From NCBI GenBank assembly GCA_947179485.1, contig OX359248.1, positions 265,501 through 329,500 on the forward strand: a stretch of 64,000 nucleotides of DNA, given 5' to 3'. The notes below the pieces were generated by a model. It did no database searches and was not told where the DNA came from. It was given only the letters and a program-made list of their open reading frames with translations. Of the stretch, positions 1-13,741 are shown one piece after another; the first letter of the stretch is position 1; the number at the start of each line of letters is the position of its first letter. Made by a program: the position numbers and the translations under genes. The stretch is from Allacma fusca (lineage: Eukaryota > Arthropoda > Collembola > Symphypleona > Sminthuridae).

Positions 1-1250
1 TAGAAAGTATAAAAATCAGAATTCTCAAGGCTAAGTGATGATCCCGAAACCAACTTACGTCCATTATGAGATCTTACACAAATGATTTTATACACGTATT
101 TCATAGCAGACCATTGGCATCTGACACCTCTACATCTTACGTACATATATGGATTTTTTCATCCGTGCAACTATTAATAAAATATAATTCGGGGCATTCA
201 CAGGTACCCTCAAACTGGTATCTGTCCATACCGGATTTATTTCTAGTTTTTTATAATTGGAAACAAATCAGATGGGGAATATTTACGATTCATTTAACTT
301 ATTGTTAGCTGGTCCCTTGTAACTAAAGATTGAACTTGAAAGGTGTTCCATCTTGTGTCAAACAGATGGTATGAGTATCAAATTATGTGCTTTGATCACT
401 TCCACTTATTAAAACTTGGATGATGATTTGAGCAGAACTGATGGATATTTCACAGTGCAGGGATTTCCTTTGAATTAGTTACTACGTAAGTAAGTTGATG
501 AGGGTTTAGATTTGGCTATAAGTTATCCTTAAAAACTGTGATGGCAACAATTTATGGATGTGGTCATGTGGTGAACCTTTGTTCTACTTTTTTCTATGTA
601 GTTATGTTTTCATTTGAATGTCAATGGATATCAAGTGTAGAAGTAATATAAGTATTTACAGTTTCTTCTTTCCACGATACCTTTGCACATATGTATGTGT
701 TGGAATACATACATAGATACTTGTGCAAAGAACACACTGTTGAGCTTATGAGGGTAACTTTCAGGCATTTTTTTCAGCTTACTATAGATACCTATAGATA
801 CATATATAAAAGAGCTGGGGTTTAAATCAAAAGTGTCAACTGTTGCATGGAATCTATTCATCACATAAATGAATGCGAAGTGTTTGCTTTTCAAGTGTGA
901 ATTCAAGAAAATGGTTAATGGTGTGAGTTTTAAAAACTAATAAACATTGAGAGAGGATGTTACCTACACATATTTGCTATTGCTGCACATACATACTACG
1001 TTTATTGTGGGCAATTATATTCTGTGTAGCTTTAAATGCAGCAGGTGGGATTTGAAGACTCCTCACCCTCCTTATGGCTTTAAGCTACGGTAGTTTCAAA
1101 CCTGTACGTGGACAAGTAATTATATAAATAAATATGCATACGAACACTTGCTCTGGGAAATATCTTGTATCTATTCACGGAGGTTGCTCTAGATTTCCCT
1201 AAAAGATAGTATCTTGGTCCTCGTCTATTTCTTAGCGTGCACTATACACT

Positions 1251-1271
1251 ACATACATACATACATACATA
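1251..1271. repeat. (TACA)n microsatellite
   Basis: About five units of ACAT/TACA, one of many TACATA runs in this window. Confidence 0.85.
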
Positions 1272-3930
1272 CCTCAATTATTAATTATTACTGTTACAGC
1301 GTGAGTTTTATAGCAGACTCATAAATTCTTCAAGGTCTTCACAATGCGTATGTATATTATTTACTCTGACTTTTTGTTCCTCTTGCTTGTCGTGCCACCG
1401 TCTTTTCTTTTATCTCAAAAACATTGTATTTTTTTTTTGGCATTACTCTCGCATTTTCAAAGCATCTAACAATAAATAGGTTTTCTCATATTCTCAATAC
1501 TCTGTCTATTGTTGATTATGCGCCCCACCTTTAAACTCCGCCATTATTTTTTTTAAATTGTGTAAAATTTAAATTTTTACCAAAATTCAAAACTCTAAAT
1601 AATTGTAAATGAAAAATTGCAGCGATTTATAAAATTCCTTACCTTCTAAATGGAATAAATCACAACTTGGTTATTAACACTTGACACGGAGTAGTAGTTT
1701 AAGGAAATGAATATCTTCAACTTTAAACCAACATCTCCATACCTGTCCTATCCATCATGTGTTTTACTGCACATAAGATTCCAGTGAATCCTTTCGAGTT
1801 CTTTTTTTATTTTCAATCCGGATTTGAACTCAAAACAGATTCACATTCAGTGACCTCTAGCGATCAATCCCGGACGAACTGGTGCAAACTTTAGCAAGGG
1901 TATGGACATTGTTCCGAAAGTGGATTGCACTCAGTCAGTCCGATCCAGAAAACTTTCTTTCTAGTGTTAGTGTTGGTAGAGATAAATGTATAAACATTTT
2001 TGTGGTAATTTTGTTTGCCTTTTGACGATTAATTCGATGGTTTTCCACGATTTATTATTCTAGGAGAGATTTTGGGAAAGTGATAATATAGTTATTTATG
2101 TTTAGTGGTAGTGTGTCTCCGCGTCTCCTGAGATGTTTTGACAAGTGTCTTCCGCTCCAACTTACAAATTCTCTTTCCTCTGTTTACATTACATTTTAAC
2201 TCCACATTATGTTTTATTTCAAGGAGCTAATCATTTATGAACGTGCACCCTCTACTCTCGAATCAGTTAGCTAGACTTGCATTGATGAGCTGAATGAGGA
2301 TTCCTCTGAGATTTTCAAGTCTGCAAAGAATCGGTGTAGAATTTACACAAGTACATAATTTATGTACGAATTTGAGGAGTAGAAGGAGACGGGGGACGAG
2401 GGATGGAGAAAAATGTTCTAAACCAGATTTGAATGATGAAATATTTTGAGTGTGGACTGAATACTTGAGTTGAAATGCACCCTTGCGGTTTCCCCTACGT
2501 TATATACATACATATGTGTTATTGTGCGTGTACACGGAGTCTGGGACGCTATCATTACTCAAGTAGTATTTCACACGGGACGATGTGTGTCCGCCAATTG
2601 TAATGGTCTTGCTCAAGTATAATGAAGACAGTTAGATTCCTATAGATTGTCCTTGTTGGTGGGAGTTTTTTCGGTTGTTGTATGCAAAATAGAGGATGAT
2701 GAGAAGATGCGAGACTTTTGTGTTCTAGCTCCATTACGGCATTAAAGTAGATACTTGAGACAAGCCGAGGTTACGTTGCCCGAGGATGAAGAAACCGTTG
2801 AAAATTCACGAGTAATTATTGCTGGTATTGATTCGTTCAGGTTACTCCTAACACGGTGCTCCTCTTCACTCACATTTCATGATTTCATGACTCTGTAACA
2901 AAACAAAGCATGAGGTTCCATTGTCTTAGGAAAATTAGTTCATTTTTCCTATTTACCTCGTCCTTATGCTGCAGCCAGAATAGCCCTTAACTTTACCATC
3001 CACTAACTCCTGTCTTTTTTTCCACACAGGCTTTGTTCGCGTCTCTATGGAAATCCTACATATCTTTACACACATGTACTTACAGTTTTAATTCCCTACT
3101 ACTAGCTCAACCTCATACTTTAGACGGAACGGTTAGAGATGGTATACTGTAGAGTGGACTGTATCTATGTGTGTAATAATTTTCGTATAATATGTACATA
3201 TGTACGTGGATGTTGACGTCTAAGCCCTTTGCCTTCCATTCACCCAGGACCTACTTTACTTGGGTAGAAATAAGCGTCGGAAATATGAGCACGTCATCAT
3301 GTACTTACTCCAATAGCTGGACATACGAGCTCTGTCTCAACTTATAATCATATGTCGAGAAAGCCAGAAGCCTTACCAGTCTCTTTACTACTACTACTAG
3401 ATACTACTGCAGTAGTCTAGCAATGAGTACATAATCCTATCCTTTATGCACATCGAGTTCACTTCTCTGTCAAGCCTTTTAAGTTGAAGGAGCAAATGCA
3501 ATGCTACATATATCTACAGATAGCTAACAGCTACTACTACAAGTACAAACACATCTTGTACAGTTGAAGGAGGAAGAGACGTAAAGGGAACTCACTGGGT
3601 AGCATTATTTCCTCTAATCTTGTATATTTGCTTTCAAACAGTTTCAAGTGTACGGGCTTGGCTTTTCAACAAAACTCTTATTATTTATTGCTTATTGTTA
3701 GCGTTAGCATACATTGTAGTCCATAGACGAGCACTCTGGGGAGACTGCATTGACCATCCATAATACCGTCCCCGTCAGCTTACTACTACTCACTTCGCCT
3801 ATTCTTCTTCCCCGTTACCATTCCCAAACAAGACGTCATATTTCTCCAATGACATTTTCCACATTTGTTTCTTTTCCCGCAAAAACTCCACCTACTTATT
3901 CCATAACAACTATTCTTTCCCTTCTTCTTT

Positions 3931-3958
3931 TTCTTATTCTTATTCTTATTCTTATTCT
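3931..3958. repeat. (TTCTTA)n hexamer repeat
   Basis: Four full copies and a partial fifth. It lies in an open frame of 95 codons (3750-4037) that this repeat and the surrounding pyrimidine-rich DNA explain. Confidence 0.85.
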
Positions 3959-5731
3959 CATTCTACTCTCCACCTATCATTTCAGTCACTTGCAAAATCA
4001 TCAGTGTTATTTCACAGTCTCTATCATTTCCACATAATTACATACAACGAATTCAAGTTCAGCACTTCAGTCACATCCCTTTTTTTCTCACCACTTTAGC
4101 CAGCTTTTATTCTTTGCGATTTTGGGAGTGTTCCTTATGGTATACATGTGTAGGGACATTTTTATGTTCTTTTAACTTCTCTGCCTCAGTTGTTTTCTCA
4201 AAGACAAATTGTTCCAGTAATCATGAAAAATCCCACAAACTGGTAAATAAAATCGTTTCAACTGGAGATCATATACGTGACGCAATTATGGGAACAACAT
4301 TTCAGGTATCTCGAACAATGAAAAAACAGCGCTATGCTTGCACATAGCGAACGTAGATACTTTTCTCCTTGTAATTTTGGACACTCCAAAAAGGAATTTA
4401 GAATAATTTATTCTCGACCTTTTCGCACATTAAATGTAATCAGGGAATTAACGAAATTTTGTAAGTGCCAATGAAGGCATTGTTTTTATTAAAGTTTGTG
4501 TATTATTTTTAATTCTGTCCTTACCTATAGCACGTGATGGAAATAACTCATTGATATTTTACCCTAGCTCAGCTAGTTGTAAGCTCGTTGAATTAAAAGG
4601 GAAGTATTGCATCCTACTACAAAATGAATTAATAATAATTACTTTATAGCAATCGTTAGTCCCGAAAGGGGTGCTAACAATATAATCGTTTAACTTAACA
4701 TCGTTTTTTGGTAATCTGATTTTGCAAAAGTACATTACTCAACTAGTTTGCAAGCGGGTTTAATTGCTTATTAAATTACTGCAACTAATCTGTAAATTAA
4801 TACTTTTAGTCAGTTTACTAATTAAAATTAATTATATATTTAAATATATTACTTAATGCATACTGACCGATCAGAATTAACGATATTTCAAAATTGAACA
4901 ATACCGACAGCCTTAAACGAACAGTAGGGTTTGTATCTATAAACTTCCGTAAAATAACATATTTTGTAAGTGAATATCCACGAGAATCGTAGAATAATTC
5001 ATTTACAAACAAAGTTGTTACATGTGTTGAATCTTGGATGAGTATTATTTAAAATCTTCAGATTTCTAATCAAAATGAAAGTGATATTTGTTTATTTTTT
5101 TCCCCATAATTGAAATGATTGTGTTATAAATGGAAGGGAAGAAGTTGTGAAAATCGGACAGGGAAGAGCACGCAAGCCAGACAGCTTGACGAAGGGTTGT
5201 TTCACGAAGAATTTTCTGATCTCCAAAAAACATTTAGACACGCGGGGAAGGTTTGAAAAGATTTATTTCAATATACATACTTTTACAGTGTTTGTAGTAA
5301 GATTCCCAGACAAAATAAGTCAGTGTCATGTATAGATACAGACGCTTTGGTGAGGTCATACACTCTGAAGGGAGGTTCAGTCTCGTGTCGATCTGTGTTT
5401 GCCCGGCGGAGTGATAAATACATATGTACTTGCTAAATGAAACTTCCAAGGACCATGATCCCATGAGTAGGGTAGGAAAGGATCCTCTCAGTTTCTGTCT
5501 CTTTATCTCTGTATCTCCAGAGTCACAATAAATGTACGTAATAATCTACGTGGCTGTGGTATATGATCTTCACCATATCATATGTTTCAGAGGGTGTCAA
5601 GAAACGATTCACCCCCTAGCCCTAGTTCGTATAAGTAGGGATGGTAAAATACGTTGAGCTCCCCCTTATTTAGCATATCCAGTTCTAGATTTCTCAAAAT
5701 TTATTTCTTTCGCTGGTCTAAACTTTTTCGA

Positions 5732-6157
5732 TACTGTGGTAAAGGAAGTTGAGAAAAGTCAGGATTTTTTTTAGAAAATATCAAATTCCAGCTCTCTAGA
5801 AAGCTACTATTTATATCTAACAGGTCCTTAAGAGAGGGCAAGTTTAGAGAAATTCAGTTTCGAGAGCAAAAGTGAGAATGAGAACGTTGCGTAAAAGGAA
5901 GAATTTCTTATCTTGCCATTTTTTCGTTCCGGTCCGGCGTTCATAAAAATATTTTATAACGCTGCGTTTGCATCTGTAACAAATTAGATGGGTTAAAAGT
6001 AAACAAAATGGACCCATTGGTTGGTACCACCCGGAAACGTCAATTACATTTTCTACAACCGAGCATGAAAACGTTCTTGAAATTTTATTAAACAATTTCA
6101 AAATTTTTCCCTTTTCCAAAAAAGAACTCACTTTGCTCAACTTCCTTGGTCACTGTA
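5732..6157. mobile_element. Tc1/mariner-like MITE (about 426 bp)
   Basis: The ends are inverted repeats. The left arm starts TACTGTGGTAAAGGAAGTTG. The right arm, reverse complemented, starts TACAGTGACCAAGGAAGTTG. Over the first 31 positions 25 match, and similarity continues through a T-run to about 46 bp with one gap. TA at both outer ends fits the TA target preference of this superfamily, whose elements often begin CAGTG. The interior has a 98-codon minus-strand open frame with no transposase motif, so the element is non-autonomous. Confidence 0.6.
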
Positions 6158-8081
6158 TGTACAGTTTTTGAGCTATGGGATGAAACTGATTTTGAAAAAA
6201 AACAGGGGAAAATGTGGTAAATAATGATGATTGAATATTTTGTACTATCTCCTAAATCTATAGAATAAGGGGATGGGATGAATGGTTTGTTGGGACCTCG
6301 GACATTAGTACTCGGAAGGTGTGCCTACGGTTGTGTTGATACAGAGTATATTGGGAAAGAGAACGTGTCCCTTCAACGACTACTATTCCGTGTGGAAGAA
6401 AAGGTTTGTGGAAAGGTGAGAAAAGGAGAAAAAGTTTTAATATCCGGGACGTGCCAGTTTCAGAGACGTTACCTACCGGTTTTCTATAAGTAGTAAATTG
6501 TTGTTTCCGAGGTGCATAATAGTCGAGATGTTGAGATTACCACAATCCACTTCTACTATTCCTTCCTGCAACTAACCTCACGGAGACACACACAAAGCCA
6601 CTCAGCATCTACACATTTAGGCATTTGTGAGAATCGAGATAAGAATTGAAGAGTGTGCCATCAGATTTTCCCCAGTATGTGTATCCCTTTATGGGAGATG
6701 GGAGCCACGGATGTGCTTTGGTGTACCTTTATTTATTTAGTCCGGAGAGCCTACAACATGAAATACTAGAATGCTGAGGAAGGTAAACCAGGCTATGGTT
6801 TTATTTTTCCCTCTCACACAGCTAACAACAAGCAACGCTTTCAACATCAACCGAGACACATTTTATTCCTTTTGGTGAATATAATTCTTTTTTCACTCCT
6901 TTTTAACATTGTACAGGGTGTCACAATACATTTTTCTTCCCCCCTACACCCTTAGATGGGGCAGGAGGAATTAACATGAGAACTTATTATTCTCATGTGA
7001 GAGGGTAAGAAAAAATAGCAGAGGAAGAAGCCATTCATGCTGTGCTAGGAATGGTAGGAACGCAACGGTTTGGTTCCTTATGAGAAGTTAAAGGAGAACA
7101 CAAATGCCTCCAATCTAATAGGCGAGATCATGTCACTGACTTTCTGTAGGGTCAAAAGTTGAGCAGATAGTTGGAACTGAAACAAGCTCTCAAGGCAGGA
7201 TTTCATTTTTTTATTTTTGAATTAATAAAGCTCATTTACAATTTCCCCTCCTGCGCTTAACGTATTCAATGCAAGATATTATGATGTGCTAGCTCGAAAA
7301 CCCTCTAAATTTGCTACGCCTGAGAGTTTCATTTTAAAATTGTTAGAGTCAAATATTTAAAAAATCATGACTGACTGTGTGAAAAGCAAAATCAAAATGC
7401 TGATTTGGCTAACATATAATTTTTTCTTACTTGCTTTCCTTGGAAGTATTTGGTGGAAAGGGCTCTCCATGGTTCGAGCACCGGTAGCATAAAATGCTGA
7501 CGCTGAGAAACCTTTTTTTTTGTTAGCGCTGGAAGCATTTTCACCTACTTTACATCTCTATAGTTGTACTTTTGAATGGAATTTATACATTTCGGCTCTT
7601 GTTATTTCTATTTGAATCACTATGTTTCCCGTTTTACTTTCCTCCTTAAATTACTCGCTGATGAGTGAATGACAGCGTAGACATAAGAGCACCTTGCATA
7701 TTCTTCTTGTATGCATATATGTATGTAGATGCACACCTTTCTATGGGTTACCTTGCCATGGTTGAGGTGGAGCAAAGTTAGGAAACAGCCTACGGGGCCC
7801 CGACATTAGAGTAGTTATACGTACAACAAATACGAGCGTACAGATAGATACATATGTACATAGCTAACCCTGCACACCTCATGTCGTGTTAATGTAAATT
7901 TAGCATTCATTTCGATTTTTAAACTGGAAACATGTTCTCCTCCTTAAATAATTTGAAACACTTGGAAGTCAGTATTTTGAATTTTTTAACTTACCCTTAT
8001 GAAAAACTGGATTTTAATTTTATTTAGAGAGTCGGAGGGGCGTAGTTTGAAAACTATTACAATGTAGGAATCAAAATTCAG

Positions 8082-8147
8082 ACTCGTGTCTTGCGGCAAG
8101 TCACGAGTAAATACAGTTTCACAAGCGCAAGACTCTTGCGCTCTTGT
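8082..8147. repeat. Two adjacent 27-nt hairpins
   Basis: Hairpin one (8082-8108) pairs ACTCGTG with CACGAGT and CTTGC with GCAAG around a T/T mismatch and a tiny loop. Hairpin two (8121-8147) pairs ACAAG/CTTGT and CGCAAGA/TCTTGCG with a two-base bulge. Both share the CTTGC/GCAAG core and are 12 bp apart. Confidence 0.6.
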
Positions 8148-8873
8148 AAAACTTGTTTTTACGCTGACACATTGGTAAATCCTTTACATCCGGTTTGGAA
8201 TGAGCCTGGAAGGATTGCACTGATAAATTATGAATGTCCAAACTATCAGATTTCTGTTAGTGTCCGTAGTTGATAGTAACCAAGAAGTGTGGGAAACGTA
8301 GGAAGAAACCTTTTATTAAAACACATTTAAGATTGTCAGACAATGTTACACAATTTGGCATGGGCAGTGATGGAACTTCAAACCTAGGCCAAATAAATTG
8401 ATTATGAAGGGTAAAATAATCAGTTTGCTGGAAATAATGTAGTGAGTAATAATATTGAGCTACGAAACATTCAAAAATTTAATGGATAACTTGCATTGGA
8501 TGGAACTTCGAAAAAAATGCCTGCTCTCCGTCCGGCCACCAGGAGGAAATTCAGCTTCCATGCGTATGACACCATCAGGATTTTCATTTTGCTTTTGATG
8601 CAAATGGAACACTAAAGATGGGATATAAAAGAAAATTGTGCCTTGTCTCCTTCTCCCCAATTTGTACTCATTTACGTTGAGAATAAAGTAGTGGTAAAGG
8701 ATTAGGCTTTGAGTCCTCTAAAATAGTTACAGGTTCCCTTGTCTTACAATGTATAGCTGGATTAAAGCACAAAGTCTAGTTCCTTGATAGTAATCTTATT
8801 GCATGTTCACGATTATTCAGTCACTTGACTCACTTTGCATTGTTCCATGCCGCTCCTGCTCTTTTAACTTGAA

Positions 8874-8909
8874 CCCAGTGTTCCCCATCAAATTTATATG
8901 GGGACTGGG
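8874..8909. repeat. Imperfect hairpin
   Basis: CCCAGT-GTT-CCCCAT pairs with ATGGGGACTGGG, a 12-bp stem with a three-base bulge and a 9-base loop. It is too short for a typical microRNA precursor unless extended. Confidence 0.45.
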
Positions 8910-11900
8910 ACTTGGGGATTTAAAAGGGCCAAATACACTATTATTGTGACTATTTCTCCGCATGCCTTGTCCTCCATTGGGTTATTCCAATATGTGTCTT
9001 GAGAATACCTATGCATGTATTATGGGCTCTATAATATGTTGATGAAGTAACTCTTTCCTAGCCTCCATAGAATCTACGAAGATATAGTGACTGAGGCTCT
9101 TTGATTTGTCAGACGGAATTCGTTTTCCTTTTGTTATTTTCCTCTTGAGAAGAGCTATAGAGAATTTCTCAATCTCTGTAAAATTTATTACGGAAACGTG
9201 ATCTTTTTACGATTTTCATGATCACAGGTTTTCGTCGACCGTGTGTTCGTATTTTTGTACGTATGTTCTCTTACAAAGTGAGAATATTCTTGCTGTTGTA
9301 TGTAATTACATATATAGTTATAGTCTCCGTATGTACTCATGTTGGATGTGAAGAACAGCTTTAAGAACAACCATTGTTTGTTTCATTTATTATAGGACGC
9401 ATACAGAAGTCTATCCTACCCCATGTCCTCATACATTTCTTTAATGTACCACACTATTTTCCATCACATCTGATTTTCCTCTTGAATTCTGTTTCTTATT
9501 TCTCCCTATCCACCACTATCTATCTCTGGAAAGGATTTTGTATATTTCACACCATTTTTCCTGTCAGTCTTTATTGCGCACCTTTTTTTTATATCATTCG
9601 GGTCATTGTTTCGAGGTAGTAAGCTTGGACGGAGGCAGTTTTAATTTTCTACGTCGGGACGCTTCTTAAACCATGTGACACGACATTAAGAGCAGAAGCA
9701 CGTTATTCACATCTTATTGGTCCCTTGACTTGAGATATGCTTTTCAAGTTGTCTTAAACGGAGAGACGTTAAGATTTAATACTTGAAGTCAGGAATTAGC
9801 CACGATCAGTCCTCGGATAATTATTTATTAGTAGCTTACGGGTTCATCTTTTACAAGGAGTGCCAGTCCTAACTGACCTTTAACACCGTAGCAATTATTG
9901 ACCTTTGGTGGCAGATCAACGTGTCTAGCGCCCTACGCTTACCCGATTAGCTATGGGATTTAAAAAAAAATTGAAAGCATCATTTGTAGCTCCGTTTGTA
10001 TTGTATGCATTCTTACATATCTAAGTTATGTCACTCTGCCTTACAATTAGTTACTCATTGAAATTAAATGTTCTTGTCTCTTAGTAAGATTAATAATATT
10101 CCTGTTGATGTTGAAAGGTATTGGCCGGAGCGGATTATAAATCACCAGTATGAGTCTTTGTTGAAATTGCTGTAAATAGGGAAGGGGTGGATTATGTGAG
10201 CTGAGACGTGGAGTCGGAGTGTCTCTGACCCCCAGGACAGTTTAAAATGGGACGAAATCTCTCCTATGAACTATTTCTTCATCACAAATCTTTGTAAATG
10301 TTGAGGTAGTTGAATAAATCATTGTTATAAATTGTAAGGGAGATGATATTGAGCCATACTGAGATTCTTATGGTACATACAATGATATATGAATTGAGGT
10401 AAATAATTATATAATGCATGTACTCTGTTGTATGTGGAGAGATATGAAGAATGCAGAAAGGTTTCATTTGATAAGTTTCCCTGAGAACTCTCCCATTTTA
10501 TTTATGAGAAGAATCGTCAGTCTTGTATCAGAGCGGTTTTAGAGTGTTTCCTATGTAAGTACAGTACTATGTGTTGTTGATATTGTGTAACTGTAGAGTT
10601 GAAATTGTAGTCTGTGAACTCTGAGAGTGAATCCTTGAGGGTTACTTGGACTGTGGAAAGGAATATCTTGGGGTTTGAGTTGACATTTAAAATATTGGAA
10701 ATAGTAATTATTCCCTGTGGTGGTGGAGCAGGTCATTTGATGGTTTTCATTGGAATTCCCATTTAATTCCGAATAAATTGATTTTAAACTCACGATCCCC
10801 TCTCAGCCTTATTTCCACTCTGGGTGTCCCAGCACGCTTTTCCTCAAACATCTCCAAACGCTAGCCTTCCTCCTATTGGATATTATTACAAAGTCAAATG
10901 GACTTTGCTGATTTTATGTTCTTATAAATTATGTAGTAAAGTAGTGTGTGTAATGCAGAATTACATTTCTACATATGTTCGATAAAAGCAACGTTATTTA
11001 CAATATTCGAATCCTGTGGTTCTTTTGTGTGTACTTCAATAAATTACTGTTTGGCAGGGACTCCTCTGTGAGGAGGAGCGTAAGTACAGTGAGAAGCATA
11101 TCTGTAGATAGTTTAAATGGATCCTGGGTTCTTTGAAAAGGTGAGAAAAAAAGTACGGCGAACATTTCCTCCTGGAGTCTCCACAACGGAAACGGAACGT
11201 GTCATCAAGGATGACATTAACATTAATAGAATTTATGTTTTTTTTTAAAGCTGAATACGTAAGAAAACTTGGAACTTTTAAAGCTGCTTTAGGTACCTCC
11301 TTGGTAATGGAGGGAACTTCTCAGGTGTTCCACAAATATTCCTCCTATTGAAAGACAATTTACAAATTCAAATAAGGGATTCCTGTGGTGCCGGAGGTAT
11401 ATATGTAAATGGTGTGTGTATTTTTGTATCTACTTGTATCAAAATACAAGTAATTATTAAATGGGAGTCCTACCAAACTTCATCATACCTGGCACTCCAT
11501 ATTTCCATATTAATGAAACCAAAGTAGGCTCTTGCTTTGTGTATAGAGCGAGAATGAACGCAAATATTTATTTATGGCTCAGAGCTCACATTGCATATAT
11601 TTGAAATAATAATTATATGAATGTAATATATTTATTTCTATGTACCTAGATCCAGACATAAATGTGATGTTTACAATTTCCTTCCATGTACTATGTAGGA
11701 AAGATGAGTGTGTTTTAGAAGAGTTTGTGTGTGGCCAGAGCCAGCCACTTGTACACCACACTCACAACTATTGAAATCGAAAATGATTTCTCACAAATAG
11801 TGTTGGTGCAGCGGAGCATAGAAATAAAGGAGCTTTTCATTTGGTCATTCTCTTTTGTGTGTGTTCTCTTCTGACAGTCACCCAAAGAGCAAGAAGTCCC

Positions 11901-13721
11901 TGTGACCAAAGCTATCTGTACTTTACATTCTCCAAACTCCTTCGCAGTACAGGGAGACAAAACAGTTGATCCTTATGTTTTTCTCCCTTCTGTTGTCAAA
12001 AGTGTAACGAAAGAAGGAATTTTACTGGAGTCACATTTAAATAATAAATTCCAGCGTAGCGAACGATCCCTGCCACACCAACCATTCTGCTCTACCTCCA
12101 GATGCACATATGTATATACCTAAAACTAGTGAAATAAAACAAATTCTTCGGCAACATCTATCACTCCATCACACTTACAATGCAGAAAGTGCAAAGGTAG
12201 AACAAGACCAGAGATTTCAAGGTAAATGGAAATGGTGGAATAAAAAATAAACCATACTGCCTGTTGTACAAGATTTAATTCTATGGATGCACACGTACAT
12301 AGTCATGTATGCGTGTCGTTACAGGGCAATTTTGAGGATGTACAGTATTGGAATTTCCCTATGGATCATAAAGTAGAGATGTTTAGTGCAGAAGCACGTA
12401 GTTCCCTTAAATCCCTCACTCCAGGCGGATTTTGAGGTCAAGGAGCAAGAACCAGAAGGAACAAAGGGTTCTTTCCGATGCTTTTAACATTTTAACAATA
12501 CATACGTTTCCGTTCATTTTGCATTGGCTGATATGTTACCTGTTGCTACCTATAGCTGACGCTATCACTTGTTGCGAAAACTACTGCTTGAGGAAATTAT
12601 AGCTCGGAACAATTTGCATTTCGCATAAATCATTCCCATAAGATTGACTCGAGTTCTATAAGTTTGCTATATTGGACCTTCTAAAATGCCATATGTATGG
12701 AGTAGCACAACGTGTATGACATTGCGTTGTCTGACATGAAATGAAAGGTGTGGAATTATGTATGTACTGCTAAGATAATAATATGCAGGGGTAATTATTT
12801 GTAAATGGAAGAGATTCTGAGATTTAAAAGTACACGGAGGAGGAAATGCTATGACACCGGATGGTGCTCTGAAGGGTTGAGGGAAGAATATTTGGTGTGG
12901 AAGTGGATGATGGTAGTAAAGAGAAGGAGGATTGCGTAAAAATACTAAATATGTTGAAAGGAGTTGTAGCGTAGTAATTGATAAGTAAATGGATACTTAA
13001 GTCCGTAATTATGGTCGTTTGTCTAATGTGGTTGAGTGGACTTGAGCGTGGGCCAGACATCCCCTCACTATGCACATGATAAATCTCATGATAAATCTGA
13101 AGAAACATACATATGTGTAGAAAATGCACATAATGCGGACTAATACTCACTCACTGAGGGGAATCACCGGCGTCGGCACTCTACAAATCCAGGAACAAAG
13201 AGTCCTTTTAATCTTCGATACGTGGTTATTTAACCATCATAATTGATGTTCCATTCTTCTCCACTTATGTATTTCTTGGTCTGAGGAAAAATCCATTCTT
13301 TCAGATTTTTATGGTATCGTTTCCCCCTCTCCGTCTTATTACTCCTATCTCCGCTTCTTTCTTATGCTCACTGTCCTATTATTATTTCATTGTTCTTCAG
13401 GGGGACTTTTAGATTTTCAAGGATTACTTTTAAAACACTTGTCATTTTACAGCCTCTTTTCTGAACGCTCAATTAACTATAGCTTCCTTTCCATTCTATT
13501 CTTTTAACTGGAGGATCCCGTAGAAGTGGTGCGGTTTCTCTAATACTAAGTTACGTACACAGGCTGAAGACCAAATCCCAACTATTCAATTTTACTCTCC
13601 CAGAAATTTTATTACTTTTAATTTCTCTATGCCATTGACACCCACATATTTTTCTCTTGGCATATTTACACATACATATCAGCCATTTTAATGTTCATAA
13701 ATTCATTCACTCTTTCATTCA

Positions 13722-13741
13722 TACACACACACACACACACA
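13722..13741. repeat. (AC)n microsatellite
   Basis: About ten AC units. Confidence 0.85.

Noticed and set aside
1931..1938. TCAGTCAG initiator-like sequence
   Set aside because: No downstream promoter element, donor or coding exon could be tied to it. Such short words recur by chance.
3750..4037. 95-codon Leu/Ile-rich frame
   Set aside because: Explained by the TTCTTA hexamer repeat and pyrimidine-rich flanks.
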